Of a stretch of 32,500 nt of DNA, positions 18,295-29,600 are shown one piece after another. The notes under the pieces are model-generated. The model worked only from the letters and a program-made list of their open reading frames with translations. It did no database searches and was not told the DNA's origin. A program made the position numbers and the translations under genes. How positions within the stretch are numbered: the first letter of the stretch is position 1; each line of letters opens with the position of its first letter. The DNA comes from Chromera velia. Taxonomy: Eukaryota > Sar > Chromeraceae. The stretch is from assembly GCA_018398765.1 (NCBI GenBank), contig JAHBMJ010000474.1:1-32500 (forward strand). Reading direction: 5' to 3'.

Positions 18295-20948
18295 TATCTG
18301 CTCCCCCCCCCCCACTGTCTGCTCCCAAGTCATGTGAGCAACCGGTGCCTTTGTCTTTCTGTGAACGAGAAAAGTTACTGCTGAAGGAATGGGAAACCAC
18401 ATTGGCCGGCCCGATAAAAGAAATCAAGCGGAAGGATTTGGATGGTCAACAGGGCAGGAAAAAAGTGGGACAAAAGAAAAAGGCCGAATGGTTTGATAAT
18501 GAATGCAAGGAAGCAGCAACACTTTAGAGAGAAGCAAGGAAGACGTTGAACAAACTTGTGCAATCATGTGAGAATGAGGGGAGAAGTGGGAGCAGCAGAG
18601 TGAACGTGGTTACCTTAAGACAGACAGTTGAGAGGCAGGCCCACAGATGTCAGCGATTGCACAACAGGAAAAGAAAGGCGTACGAAAAGCTCTGTGCAGA
18701 AAAGGTTGCACTCGAGTTGTCCTCTAACCCTTCAAAGGTCTGGTCATTGAGAAAAAAGCTGCAAAGAAGCAATAGAGAGAAAGCCCCTCCTGGTTCCCAG
18801 CCTTCAGTAAAGGACTTTTCCTGTCACTGAGCTTCCATCTTCGCTGACTCTCCCTCTGGCAAGGAATCTGCACAAGAAAGTGCTCCCCTTTTCCCTCCTT
18901 CGCAGCCAGCCCCACCCGTTTTTAACTCTTCTTTGCACCCTAGCGTTTTTTCGCAACTGCATACCCACTCTCATCAAGTTCCCTCTGGCATTCACTCTCC
19001 CCCTTTGCCCCCACCAATCCCTCTGTCTCGCCCTTATTTTTGCATAGAAGAAATAAGGAAAGTCCTCTGGTCCATAAAGGAAGAAAAGGCTGCAGGGTTG
19101 TCCGGACTCGCCCCCGACCACCTCTCCCTCTGCTTTCAATATTCGTCTCTTTCTCATGCTTTGTTATTTATCCATTTGAACTTAATTCACTTGACATCCG
19201 CTTGGCAAGATGAATGGAATCTAATTAAAATCTGTCCGGTTCCAAAGGGGCTTCCTTCCCCCGACCCTGGTGAATGACGTCCGATTCATGTTGTCTCACT
19301 CTTACTAAAACTCTTTTCTTCACTCCTCTCTGCCCGTCTTACATCGCAAGTGAAGATTAACCATGGGCAGTTGGGTTTTCAGCAAGGGGTAGGAACAAGA
19401 GAAGCCATTGGAGCACTTACTGCACTGATGCAAAAGGCAAAGAAATGAAAGAAGCCCTTGTTAGCATGCTTTGTAGACTTCAGCAAAGCCTTTGACTCCC
19501 TGCTCAGGGATGTTTTGTTTGAAGTTTTGCTGAAGCAAGGGGTGAGTGCAGTCAATGTCAAAATAATTCGGACAATGTATACAAATGTGTACGGAAGCAT
19601 CACTGGCAGCCCTTTTATGTTCAAGGAAGAGAAAGGGGTGAAACAACGGGATCCTCTCTCCCCTCTTCTCTTCTTGATTTTCATCAATGATCTGTATGAA
19701 AGAGTGAAGGCTTCCGGTTGTGCAAAGGTTCTGCTCGGTGGGGTTGAGTGCGATAGCCTTAGTTATGCCGATGACCTTGTCCTCGTTGCTAAGAGCGTGT
19801 ATGACCTGCAAGTCAGCTTGAATGAATTGAATTCTTTTTGTAAAGAGAGAGAGCTCACTGTTAATTTAAAAAAGACGAAAATCATGTGTCTGTCCGACTC
19901 TTACCCTGCAATTGAAGGCAGGCTTATGTTTGGGGGAAAAGAAGTCGAGAGAGTGGGGTCATATAAGTATCTGGGTGTTCTTTTGTTCAAAGGAGGAGAC
20001 TTAAGAGAGGTAATAGAAGAGAGGCTTAGCATAGCAAGTAGACGGATGGGTTATGCAAAGAGCGTAGCACTCTCTTTAGGTCGCCTGCCCCCCGCAGCAA
20101 AAATTTTATGTTTATGCGCTTTCTGGTTGCCTGTTGCTCTATATGCGTTTGACTGTCTGCCTGTCCGCAAGTCAGACATGGATGCATTAGATGTCTTTCA
20201 ATTGCGCTTTGTCCGTTGGGCTTTGAATCTGTCTCTCTCCTCTTTCCGTGTACCTACTCTGTGTGCTGTCGGTCTACTTCCTGCACGTGTGCATGTGTCG
20301 ATGAGACTTACTGGGTATTTGACTAACTTAAAACATATTGACCTCAAGATGCCCGCGGGTGCCTGGTCGGCTTTAATGAATGGTGATTGTCCTTCCTCTA
20401 TGATACACGCACAAAAATTGATTGGGTCGACCGGATTGGAAGAATTTGTGACTGTCAATCCAACCATCAGAAGAAAAAAGAAAGCCACCAAGGTTGGCTG
20501 TCTCCTTCTCTTAAGAGCAGTGATCAACCCGAAAGTTGATGAATGGATTGATAGTTGTCTAGAAAGGGCTGCTTCACGGGGGGCGGTTTTGCAGTTTAGC
20601 AGAGGCGTCAGACCGAATATGTTCCAAACGTCTTATCCTACTGCCCAACGTTCGTCTCTCCTCTTCTTTTCCTCTACTTTTCCTTCATCCCCTTCGTTCC
20701 CCTGTTTCATTTCCCTCCTTCGCACTACGATCTAGTCCTCAGGCCCTTTTTCAGCCTTGCTGTATATGTTGTTTGGTGGTCGCCCCTATGCACCGTACAG
20801 AGGGCTGGAAGACGTGGTTTGCCCTGCATGCAGGCGCAAAGCAGACGATCTACTGCACCGACTGACTGAATGCACAGAAACAAGAGCAGATCGAGAGGCT
20901 CTGAATGCAATTATAACCGAAATTGAAGCTAAATTAGACAGAGCCTAA
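18295..20948 (+). pseudogene. LINE reverse transcriptase ORF with five in-frame stops
   Basis: One frame runs about 2.65 kb with no frameshift, interrupted at TAG 18525, TGA 18828, TGA 19275, TGA 19446 and TAG 20733. RT motifs are in order: VDFSKAFDS (motif A, Asp), VKQRDPLSPLLFLIFINDLY (motif B region, with Arg where Gly is usual after KQ), LSYADDLVL (YADD catalytic pair), LTVNLKKTK and YKYLGVLL. The end holds CPAC...H...C (CPACRRKADDLLHRLTECTE), the zinc-binding motif common after LINE RT domains. The endonuclease is absent. The protein copies LINE RNA into DNA at the target; this copy cannot do so by normal decoding. The clade is not determined. Confidence 0.88.
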
Positions 20949-21368
20949 GAAAGAGAGAGAAAGTGGTTGCTATCGAAAGACTCCACCCCTCTAAAACACG
21001 CCACGCAAAGCGAATTGTTGGCATGAATGAAGGTTACCCTGGCATTCAGACACTCACCCATACCGGCCCTGCGAATCTTGTGAAACATCTGTCTGCGCCC
21101 TCCATCGTAAGGCCTGCGATTCGATGCATGTGATGGTTACTTACCTCTCTAAAACTTCCCGTCTCACCTTTGAATGTTCTTTTTCCATCTCCCACGTACA
21201 TTTCCCGTCTCCCTTCTCTACCGGTCTTCCTGTCTGCCTCTACTGCCTGAGAGTCTCTGTTGCAGTTGTCGCACTCCTCCCACAGAAGGGAAACGACATC
21301 AGCAATTTAGAAAGCATCTTCTAGATGCAGGGTGTTTAAAGTTGCGAGAATGAAGCCCCCTCCTGTTG

Positions 21369-21442
21369 TATGATGCAGGTCTGGTAAAGGGGCAATAAAG
21401 CATTGTCCTAGACTCATGCACTGCATGATGGTCTATAGACTG
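21369..21442 (+). repeat. Shared LINE 3' module (copy B)
   Basis: About 70 bases (GGTCTGGTAAAGGGGCAATA ... CTAGACTCATGCACTGCATG) that directly precede the trinucleotide tail. The same module precedes the tails of C (11362-11437) and D (18184-18250). As the only part common to all three, it is the likely RT recognition signal. Confidence 0.75.
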
Positions 21443-21478
21443 ATTAATAATGATGATGATGATGATAATGATGATGAC

Positions 21479-21721
21479 CAAAGAACCTTCGTCGTACCAA
21501 TCAACCTGACGATGCCTAGCAGGACAATGCATCTGTTAAAAACTTCTGTATGGATAAAATACAACTTTTATTCCAACCTTTAAGTTGCGAGGATCTTCAG
21601 ATTTATCATCATCTTGAAACATCTTCAAACTTCATTACTTTTTCTTCTTCTTCTCTCTTTGCGACTCCTCTTACCCTTTAGTACTGCAGACACAACAAAA
21701 CGAATGCAGAAAAGCGAAGGT
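21479..21721. other. Spacer, no gene seen
   Basis: Sequence after the LINE B tail up to the dispersed repeat, with a pyrimidine-rich stretch at 21630-21670. No coding signal. Confidence 0.5.
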
Positions 21722-22139
21722 CAGCTCAAACAGAGAAGGAAAGTCAACACAGATAGATCCATACACTGTTTGGCTTGACAGGGTCAAAGTAACCAACTTG
21801 AAGGATGACACTTTCAACACACTCGCAGCGGGAGGGGGACGCGGCTACCTCGTTGTCATCAGTGATGCTCACCCAGAGAGTTACCAGGCCGATCAGTACT
21901 TTTGAACTCAGGTGGAGTAACAGAGCAAACTAGACTGGTTCACAGACTTATACAGACCTCCTTTGATATCCATACACACAAGTTTATTGCTGCGCAGCGG
22001 CGTACAATGGCATGGAACCGCAAACAGTAGACGTGTTTCCATTTTAAGCGATGAAATAAAATGGCATACACTCGATCACTATTCATTGAGACGCAAGCCG
22101 GGCAGTTGCAAAGTAAAATAATATTCTCACATGTAGCAC
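21722..22139 (-). repeat. Dispersed repeat R1, copy 1
   Basis: About 400 bases matching 32100-32500 in the same orientation, roughly 85-90% identical by eye. On the minus strand both copies encode a short conserved stretch (LIGLVTLWVS then EVAASP and ECVES) that ends at a stop. Copy 1 differs from copy 2 by an in-frame insertion (VILQVGYFD against VVPGYFD). This may be an exon of a repeated gene or part of a transposon. Neither copy has a complete gene. Confidence 0.8.
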
Positions 22140-22734
22140 AGCGATTCCACTCATTGGCAGCGTGCCCGTTTCAAGCATTTGCAGCTTTGAACAGAACAGA
22201 GGGATCTGTCTGGATGATTCAACCGACATGACACGAGACGACACGACACAACGTTGTCTGATTTCAGCTCAGTAACAGACACAGCTGTTGTACATGTTCC
22301 GAAAAGAGAACTTGAGAGGAGCAGTGGAAGAGGAAACCGAACGTCCTTCCAAACTGCAGATTAGTCACAGAGATTTGACGAAGAAAACGGGAGAGATTCG
22401 GAAAAAGAAACAAAAAAAAAAATCAGAACGGGCAGTTACGGACCATACGCATGCTGACTTCTTTAAAGCTCCCGTGAGGATAACATATGGATGTACGGGC
22501 GTGTGAGTTACAGACACGAAAGATCAGAAACTCAGAAGAGCCTCTCTGCGTTCCCTCCTCAAAGTGGAATTATAGCACAGAAACCAAGAAGATAAATATG
22601 AGTCAGTCCATCTCTTTGTGCCCTTTTTTGAACCGGCCCAGCACCCCACCGTGTGGATCTATAAAATCCCCAAAATTCACTTTCCGGGCCATTCGCACGC
22701 TTCGCGTGCGTCAAATCCCTGGTGCGTTGTGCAA
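22140..22734. other. Spacer upstream of GC island, no firm gene
   Basis: A Lys/Glu-rich frame at 22288-22506 and a poly-A run (about 22412) are present, without family features. A TATA-like CTATAAAATC lies at about 22659. Confidence 0.4.
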
Positions 22735-22925
22735 GCATGCATATGCATGTGCGCTTCGCATCCGGCGCGGCTGGGACGGCGGGCCGTCGGCCCGGGCCCG
22801 CCACCGCCCCCGTCGCTCGCACCATATCGTTCGCGGGTCCGACCATGCATGGGGCCGCGCGGCGGCCATTGCAGAAGATTTTAATTTGAGCGCGCGCGGT
22901 TCTCATGCGTGCATGCATGCAAGTG
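22735..22925. promoter_or_regulatory. GC-rich island with TGCATGCA motifs before the F-box-like gene
   Basis: The island holds GCATGCATATGCATGTGCGC, CCATGCATGG and GTGCATGCATGCAAG, set in very GC-rich sequence (GGGCCGTCGGCCCGGGCCCG). It lies 185-375 bases upstream of the ATG at 23110. The arrangement mirrors the island before the oxidoreductase. Promoter function is inferred. Confidence 0.4.
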
Positions 22926-23109
22926 TTGTCCGTTCGATTCTGCACGCAGGGAGGGCTTCTGCACGCCATTCTTTTTCCACAAGACGGCGATGAGTGCGAG
23001 GGTCTCTGTGCATGAATAGCCCTTCCCGAAGCCACATCCGTCAGCGTCAGATTTGCAGAGGGGGCATTTTGATTGCATGAGTTCTTAGTTCAGAGCTGGA
23101 AAGACCGAG

Positions 23110-24510
23110 ATGGAGTTTTCGTGGCAGTTCTCCAAACTGACTCCGTTTCTGTCAGTTTGTGACTTCGCCTCCTGTCTGCGGGTCACCAAAGATTGGCACG
23201 AGAAGTTTGAGAAGTGCCGCTACTTCTGTCTGCTCTCACAGAGCAATCTGCTTCCTGTTGTCGCCTCGAAAGAGTCCATGGGCCCACCGCCTGCGTTCAT
23301 GAACGGCACCACATCTGACGCGAGTCTCATTCGACAGCCCTGGGACCCTTCCAAGAAGATCTTCTACGCCGGTCAGGTAGGGTTTCAGTACATCAACACC
23401 GCGCAGTTCCTTCTCGTTGATGCCCAGACGGAGGAGCTGTGCAGTCTTCTTGCAGGGAGGGAGGACAAAGAAAGCGGTTTCAAGGTCAGGCAAACGAGGA
23501 CTTCTGTTCGTCCCCAAGAGAAGGGATCGGCGGACGACCAGAAGGATGCTCTTCTCAAGAAGCACGCAGAAGAGGGAACCCAGCGACCAGATAAGCCCTT
23601 TCCGCCTGCGGACGACCAGCAAAAAGAACCCATTATGCTTGTCACCCATGGCCTGTATTTCCGCAGAGGCTTCGAGGCTCAGCTGGAGAACAACAGACAT
23701 GACGGTATCCAATTGCATTTCAACCAGCCGCCTCCCCGATACACCGAACCTTTTGAGGAGTGGGTAGTGCTGAAGACAGCGCTCTGGGGGGCGTTGCAGC
23801 AAGGTGCGCTGGTAAATTCTGAGTATGAGATTCTGGATAGGAAGAACCAGCCATTGTGGTTCTTCATTCTCTGGATGTCCCTTTTCCACTTCGCAAATTT
23901 CCACAGTGACTCACTTCGAGAGCTCTACAAGCCCTTTCTGATTTTTTCCCACAAAGAATTCAAACACGCAGCGAAAAAAAGTTACAGGAAAAGCCCCTCA
24001 AGGGGATGGGAGCCCCGAAAGCCACAAGAGGGGAAATCGAATTCCGACTATCAGTCTGCAGACTCCGACCTAGATGAGGAGAACCACACCCCTTCAGGGG
24101 TCCCTCCCCCCGCCAGTGAACAGGGTTCGGTCAGTCCCCCTGTCAGTGGGGACGCTCCCGAGTCTGACCCCGACCCCTGGCTGATGGAGGCAGAGGCCCC
24201 TGTGCCTATGCACCAGAACTTGCTAGGGCATTCGGAGCCGGACGAGAAGTTTTTCAAGGACGGTCTCCGTCCGGAAGATCTCAAAGCAAGCGTGAAGATT
24301 CTAGAGGAGCCAGGGGGGATCGAAGTGGAGGCTTTTATCCTCGCAGACTGGGGCGGGGGGTTGTTTGTGAGGGGTGGGTGGGACCTGAATCTGTACCATG
24401 TCCGGTTCTGCCTCAGAAGAGATCCAAGCGCCTCTGGGGGGATCTCGATGCTGTATGAGACCGAGAATGTGGTCAAATACACTGCCAAAGGATACCCAAT
24501 CAGTCTTTAA
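23110..24510 (+). CDS. Single-exon 466-residue protein, F-box-like N-terminus, unassigned
   Basis: An uninterrupted ATG-to-TAA frame of 466 codons with normal codon texture is the longest intact ORF in the window. Residues about 8-40 (FSKLTPFLSVCDFASCLRVT..W..KF) resemble an F-box: hydrophobic spacing, then a VTKDWHEKF helix. F-box proteins link substrates to SCF ubiquitin ligases through Skp1; this is a resemblance, not a firm call. Residues about 85-260 are mixed and include WFFILWMSLFHF, an aromatic hydrophobic stretch too short and polar-flanked for a confident membrane helix. Residues about 295-370 are acidic, Ser/Pro-rich and probably disordered. The last 65 residues look like beta structure (IEVEAFILADWGGGLFVRGG). 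No introns, unlike the other genes here, which may mean retroposition. The GC island upstream is a plausible promoter. Confidence 0.75.
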   Translation: MEFSWQFSKLTPFLSVCDFASCLRVTKDWHEKFEKCRYFCLLSQSNLLPVVASKESMGPPPAFMNGTTSDASLIRQPWDPSKKIFYAGQVGFQYINTAQFLLVDAQTEELCSLLAGREDKESGFKVRQTRTSVRPQEKGSADDQKDALLKKHAEEGTQRPDKPFPPADDQQKEPIMLVTHGLYFRRGFEAQLENNRHDGIQLHFNQPPPRYTEPFEEWVVLKTALWGALQQGALVNSEYEILDRKNQPLWFFILWMSLFHFANFHSDSLRELYKPFLIFSHKEFKHAAKKSYRKSPSRGWEPRKPQEGKSNSDYQSADSDLDEENHTPSGVPPPASEQGSVSPPVSGDAPESDPDPWLMEAEAPVPMHQNLLGHSEPDEKFFKDGLRPEDLKASVKILEEPGGIEVEAFILADWGGGLFVRGGWDLNLYHVRFCLRRDPSASGGISMLYETENVVKYTAKGYPISL

Positions 24511-25080
24511 TGAAAAGGGTTTTCGCCAAGAGTGCTGGCGGGATCGAGAGGCAGAATGTTGGCACGTAAAAGAATGCATGCAAGTGAGACAGAACAATTT
24601 GACAGGATTTTGTTTTCCATTTTATCTCTCTCCCTTCTGTCTGCATGTTCATGGCGAAGTCATCCATATCGGAGTGCAGAGTGAAAAGGGAGAGGGCCAA
24701 CAAGAAGAGAGAAGAGAAAAGCCCATCCCTCCTTCCAGAAAAAGAGGAAAGAGAGAAACGAAATGCGCTCAGAAAGATGGAAGACGAAGAAGAAAACAAA
24801 GAAATGATAGGCTTGAGCCCCTTGCGATTTGTTTCTCTTTCTATTCTCTCGGTTTGGTATTTTCGTTGCAGCCAGATTCAGTCGTTGATCTTGATCTTCT
24901 CATGCGATCGATTTGAGATGGGTGATCACTCTTTCAAAAGCCTTTTTGTCTGGTCCAAAGAAAACAATCTTGATTCGTTGTTGGCGTGCATGAGCAAGCC
25001 GCACGTACTTGGAGGTCCAGCTGAGGCCGAGCGGATGCAAAAAAAAGGTTGATTGTTCAAACGGCCTGAAACAGATTCCG
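24511..25080 (+). other. Downstream stretch with a Lys/Glu-rich frame
   Basis: A frame at 24645-25052 encodes a highly charged stretch (KREEKSPSLLPEKEEREKRN), then a hydrophobic part. An acceptor-like TTGCAG at about 24871 suggests an exon (PDSVVDLDLLMRSI, stop at 24916). Neither joins the 23110 gene by a clear donor. The charged frame may simply reflect purine-rich sequence. Confidence 0.25.
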
Positions 25081-25122
25081 GGCGGGCCACGGGCCCCGTC
25101 TGATCTGTGGGTCCCTCAGGAA

Positions 25123-25160
25123 TAGGGTATACCGGGTACTAATACCGTCCTATACCCTCA
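25123..25160. other. Inverted repeat AGGGTATA/TATACCCT
   Basis: AGGGTATA and TATACCCT form a perfect 8-bp inverted repeat separated by 19 bases, at the edge where GC-rich sequence gives way to an AT-rich block. Confidence 0.6.
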
Positions 25161-25199
25161 CCATAGCCTCATGCACACCCCTTTACTGTCTACAAAGTG

Positions 25200-26010
25200 C
25201 ACTTCTACAAAGCAAAACAGACATGGATTTTTAAACAATCATAAACAATCATAATAATTCAAGATATTGCTTCATGACCCCATTGTATATTTATGGGCAT
25301 CATTGGACATCTAGTGGGAGACTGCTGGACATCAGGTGAGACATCACGATCAAAATCTAGATCAAAATTAATATTAATAAATTGTATTATATGTGTTTCT
25401 AATTTTTTTTCTTTCATATCATACAGTATTAATTCCATAGTATACAATTTTAAGTTTGATTTATTTTTTTAAACTGTTCATTTTTTATGAATCAAAATGA
25501 GTTGATCATGCACTGACACTCTTTAAAACCAGTAAAAACACTAGCCAGCTCTAAAAGTGGAAGAATAAAATATATTCTATTCAAATACTAGCTTAAATTA
25601 TAAGTCAAATACATACGGAATTAAAACTCAATGTAACGTATTCCTTCTATCACTACTATCACACGCACGATATTGCAAAAAAAAAAAGAGAATTTTAAGA
25701 CTTGGTCTAATGGTCCGTTGGATACCAAAAGACTCGACTTGAAGTTCAAAAGAGAAAAGCTTTTCAGAAATTCCAAGTACGTTTTTATAATTTTGTGTGA
25801 TACTTTTAAGTTTATGGTTTACTTATTTCTGTTATTGCATCATCTGTGGGTTAACTCAATAATCATTATGGCTCCATTATGATAATGACGTAATGATTAT
25901 AGACATAATCGCAAGGTTCTATAATCATTATGACTGATTATCATAATGATGATAATAATTATGATTGATTATCATAATAACCATAATGATTATACAAAAA
26001 CACCCATGGA
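25200..26010. repeat. AT-rich block with CATAATSATTATG motif cluster (left)
   Basis: AT-rich and without supported genes. Between 25855 and 25995 it holds a cluster of ATAATCATTATG / CATAATGATTAT words in both orientations, preceded by GGGTTAACTC at about 25847. A similar cluster at 29310-29545 is followed by GAGTTAACCC, the inverted form. Confidence 0.6.
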
Positions 26011-27340
<1,330 letters not shown>

Positions 27341-27341
27341 T

Positions 27342-27878
27342 TTGCAACAAGTAGATGGGCTTCTGGGAAGGTCTTTGCCAAGCCACTTTGTTTCGACTCA
27401 GCGGTCTGTTTTCATAATGAAGCTGACGTTTGAGCCAAACAGACCACATGCAAGCTATATGCATGAAGGTCAGGCAATCTGCGCCATGCAGCGCAGGCCC
27501 TCGGCCCGCGCGATCCCGGCCACCGGCGCTGCGCGGCTGAATTTCCCGAAATTCGCTTGCAACTGCTTTACGGGTCTTTTTTCCCGAAATTGGCATGCGT
27601 CATGCTTTTTGCGGAACCGACGAGCACGGACTGCCTCAGTCAGTAACTCTGCACTCGTTAAGTTGGCTCTGAACAGCTTGGAGATTCGAGTGTTTCCGTT
27701 ACACATTGCAGAGCTTCATAGAGCTCCACCTCTTTCCCATGCGGTACACTGGCCTCAGTGCAGCCGTGATTTTTCCCTCCGTCGTCTCCGCGGATTTTTG
27801 AGAGTGTATCCTTCTTGTTGCTTTTCCCAGAATAAAGCAAGCTTCACCTATCAGGTTGTCAACCTGACTTTGACGTAG
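27342..27878 (+). other. Open frame of 178 codons, unassigned, doubtful
   Basis: The frame opens with TTG; the first ATG is at 27417. It is rich in Arg, Ala, Phe and Cys and crosses a GC-rich patch (27485-27535). No motif is recognised, and a second frame overlaps on the minus strand. It ends just before the ATG at 27881 that leads into the 146-bp array. Could be an exon or chance. Confidence 0.25.
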
Positions 27879-27993
27879 AAATGAAGCTCGCTCGAAGCAT
27901 TGACACTGCACATGTTGTTTGCACAGTGTGTCGTGTTTGTGGAGTGCCCGTCTCTCTCCTTTCTTCTCTCCGGATCCTCCATCTGCACAACAG

Positions 27994-28755
27994 CAAGGTA
28001 AACATTTTCTTTGGCGAGACAGACCTTTGTGCTGACAGAAAGGACTCTCCTCAGCAGTTCCACAGCACGAGCAGTGAGTGTATCCTCCCGCAGCTTGCCG
28101 TCTCTCTTTCTTTTTCTCTCTCCCCACCCACACAACAGCGAGGTAAACATTTTTCCTTGGTGAGACAGACCCTTGTGCTGATAGAAAGGACTCTTCTCAG
28201 CAGTTCCACAGCACGAGCAGTGAGTGTATCCTCCCGCAGCTTGACGTCTCTCTTTCTTTTCCTCTCTTCCCACCCACACAACAGCGAGGCAAACATTTTT
28301 CGTTGGCGAGACAGACCCTTGTGCTGACAGAAAGGACTTTCCTCAGAAGTTTTGCAGCACAAGCAGTGAGTGTATCCTCCCGCAGCTTGCCGTCTCTCTT
28401 TCTTTTTCTCTCTCCCCACCCACACAACAGCGAGGCAAACATTTTTCGTTGGCAAGACAGACCCTTGTGCTGACAGAAAGGACTCTGCTCAGCAGTTCCA
28501 CAGCATGAGCAGTGAGTGTATCCTCCCGCAGCTTGCCGACTCTCTTTCTTTTTCTCTCTCCCCACCCACATAACAGCGAGGCAAACATTTTTCCTTGGTG
28601 AGACAGACCCTTGTGCTGACAGAAAGGACTCTTCTCAGCAGTTCCACAGCACGAGCAGTGAGTGTATCCTCCCGCAGCTTGCCGTCTCTCTTTCTTTTCC
28701 TCTCTCCCCACCCACACAACAGCGAGGTAAACATTTTTCCTTGGCGAGACAGACT
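27994..28755 (+). repeat. 146-bp tandem array, five full units plus a partial; exon-intron-like units
   Basis: Units start at 27994, 28139, 28285, 28431, 28577 and 28723 (periods 145, then 146 four times). Each unit ends in a long pyrimidine tract and CAACAG (acceptor-like), opens with CGAGGYAAACATTTTTC, and has GTGAGT 81 bases later (donor-like, for example 28220). The 81-base piece is open in units 2, 3 and 5, encoding 27 residues (RGKHFSLVRQTLVL...), while unit 4 has TGA near its end and unit 1 is one base short. Read without splicing, the 146-bp period shifts frame each unit, so the long minus-strand frames here are artefacts. A run of duplicated microexons or a minisatellite built from one exon both fit. 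Confidence 0.9.
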
Positions 28756-28756
28756 T

Positions 28757-29035
28757 TGCTGCCTTCTCTTCCTTTTTTCCTTCCTTCCTTCGCTCATTCA
28801 TTCATTCGTTCCCATCCTCCCTTCCTTGTTTCCTTCCTTCCTCCCTTCCTTCCTTCCTTCCCTTCCTTCCCTCCCTCCCTCCCTCTTTTCTTCCTTCCTT
28901 CCTTCCTTCGTTCCTTCCTTCTTTCCCTTTCCTTGTTTCCTTCCTTCCTTCTTTCCTTCTTTCCTTCCTTCGTTCGTTCCTCCCTTCCTTCCTTCCTTCC
29001 TTCCTTCCGTCCCTTTCCTTCTTTCCTTTTCTCTG
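28757..29035 (+). repeat. CTTC/CCTT microsatellite
   Basis: About 280 bases of CTTC-type repeats with occasional G and C changes, directly after the partial last unit of the 146-bp array. It creates Phe/Leu/Pro/Ser frames on plus and Glu/Gly/Lys/Arg frames on minus that should not be annotated. Confidence 0.95.
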
Positions 29036-29192
29036 GCGGCTGCATGTCGGTCCTTTGCGTTCGGGAGATGCTTCTCTCTCCCCCCACCTAACATTCAACC
29101 CCCCCTAGAACCCTCCTGCCTGCAGCGAGTTTTCTCTGGCGGCTGTCGGATGGCTGTCGGGCCTTTGTATTCGGAAGACGCTTCAAACCCTT
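29031..29192 (+). repeat. Short direct repeat TCTCTGGCGGCTG...TTCGG(G/A)AGA
   Basis: TCTCTGGCGGCTG, then TCGG.CCTTTG, then TTCGGGAGATGCTTC at 29031-29076 recurs as TCTCTGGCGGCTG, TCGGGCCTTTG and TTCGGAAGACGCTTC at 29132-29186, about 100 bases apart. Confidence 0.7.
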
Positions 29193-29289
29193 TCATAAAT
29201 TGTAATATTGCATAATGAGTGACACAGTGGTCTCCATTAAGTCCTGCACAGCCTGTAAACCTTCGCAGCTTCCAGGAAAAAGAAACACA

Positions 29290-29600
29290 ACAAAACTAAA
29301 CATAAGCATTATCTGAATTATCATATAATGATTATGTAAGTACGTATTTATATGCTAATCATTATGAAATTATAATTAAAATGATGGTTCTAACATATTC
29401 AAAATTGATAATGATATTTCTGTTTATAATGATTATGTCCATTATAAATGACATAATAACATAATAATTATAGGATACTGACGGTTCCACCTATAATGAT
29501 TATGACTTTCAAAGTCACTATGAGATTTCATAATTATTATGAAGGTACCCCTTCGAGTTAACCCAATGATGATTGAAGCATTGTATTTACCTAGGTATTT
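29290..29600. repeat. AT-rich block with CATAATSATTATG motif cluster (right)
   Basis: Several TATAATGATTATG and related words lie between 29310 and 29545, followed by GAGTTAACCCAATGATGATTG. This mirrors the left cluster at 25847-25995 in inverted order. No genes. Confidence 0.6.

Larger units (their letters stand above)
18295..21478 (+). mobile_element. LINE B, 5'-truncated, with reverse transcriptase and GAT tail
   Basis: The element begins within the linker that normally precedes the RT domain (FDNECKEA), so the endonuclease domain is missing, as expected from 5' truncation on target-primed insertion. It continues through the RT and a C-terminal CCHC-type motif to TAA at 20946-20948, then about 490 bases of 3' untranslated sequence. 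The 3' module (21378-21442) and a GAT/AAT tail (21443-21478) close it. Its own 5' junction is the tail of LINE D. Confidence 0.85.

Noticed and set aside
9530-20948. Alternative genetic code with TAG/TGA read as sense
   Set aside because: The oxidoreductase and cargo gene end at TGA, the F-box-like gene and both LINE ORFs end at TAA, and the in-frame stops are confined to damaged or mobile sequences.
18295-21478. LTR retrotransposon or retrovirus-like element
   Set aside because: No LTRs, protease, integrase or RNase H motifs. The RT end with CPAC..H..C and the trinucleotide tail are LINE features.
22487-23035. Opposing frames of 158-168 codons over the GC island
   Set aside because: Both are GC-driven (Arg/Ala/His-rich), overlap on opposite strands and show no family features.
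23236-23904. 222-codon minus-strand frame
   Set aside because: Antisense shadow of the 466-codon gene; no motif support.
27994-28755. CRISPR-like array
   Set aside because: The 146-bp units abut directly without unique spacers, and the context is eukaryotic.
28051-28801. Overlapping minus-strand frames of 102-152 codons across the tandem array
   Set aside because: They arise because one frame of each 146-bp unit is open and the period shifts frame; the repeated peptide has no independent support.
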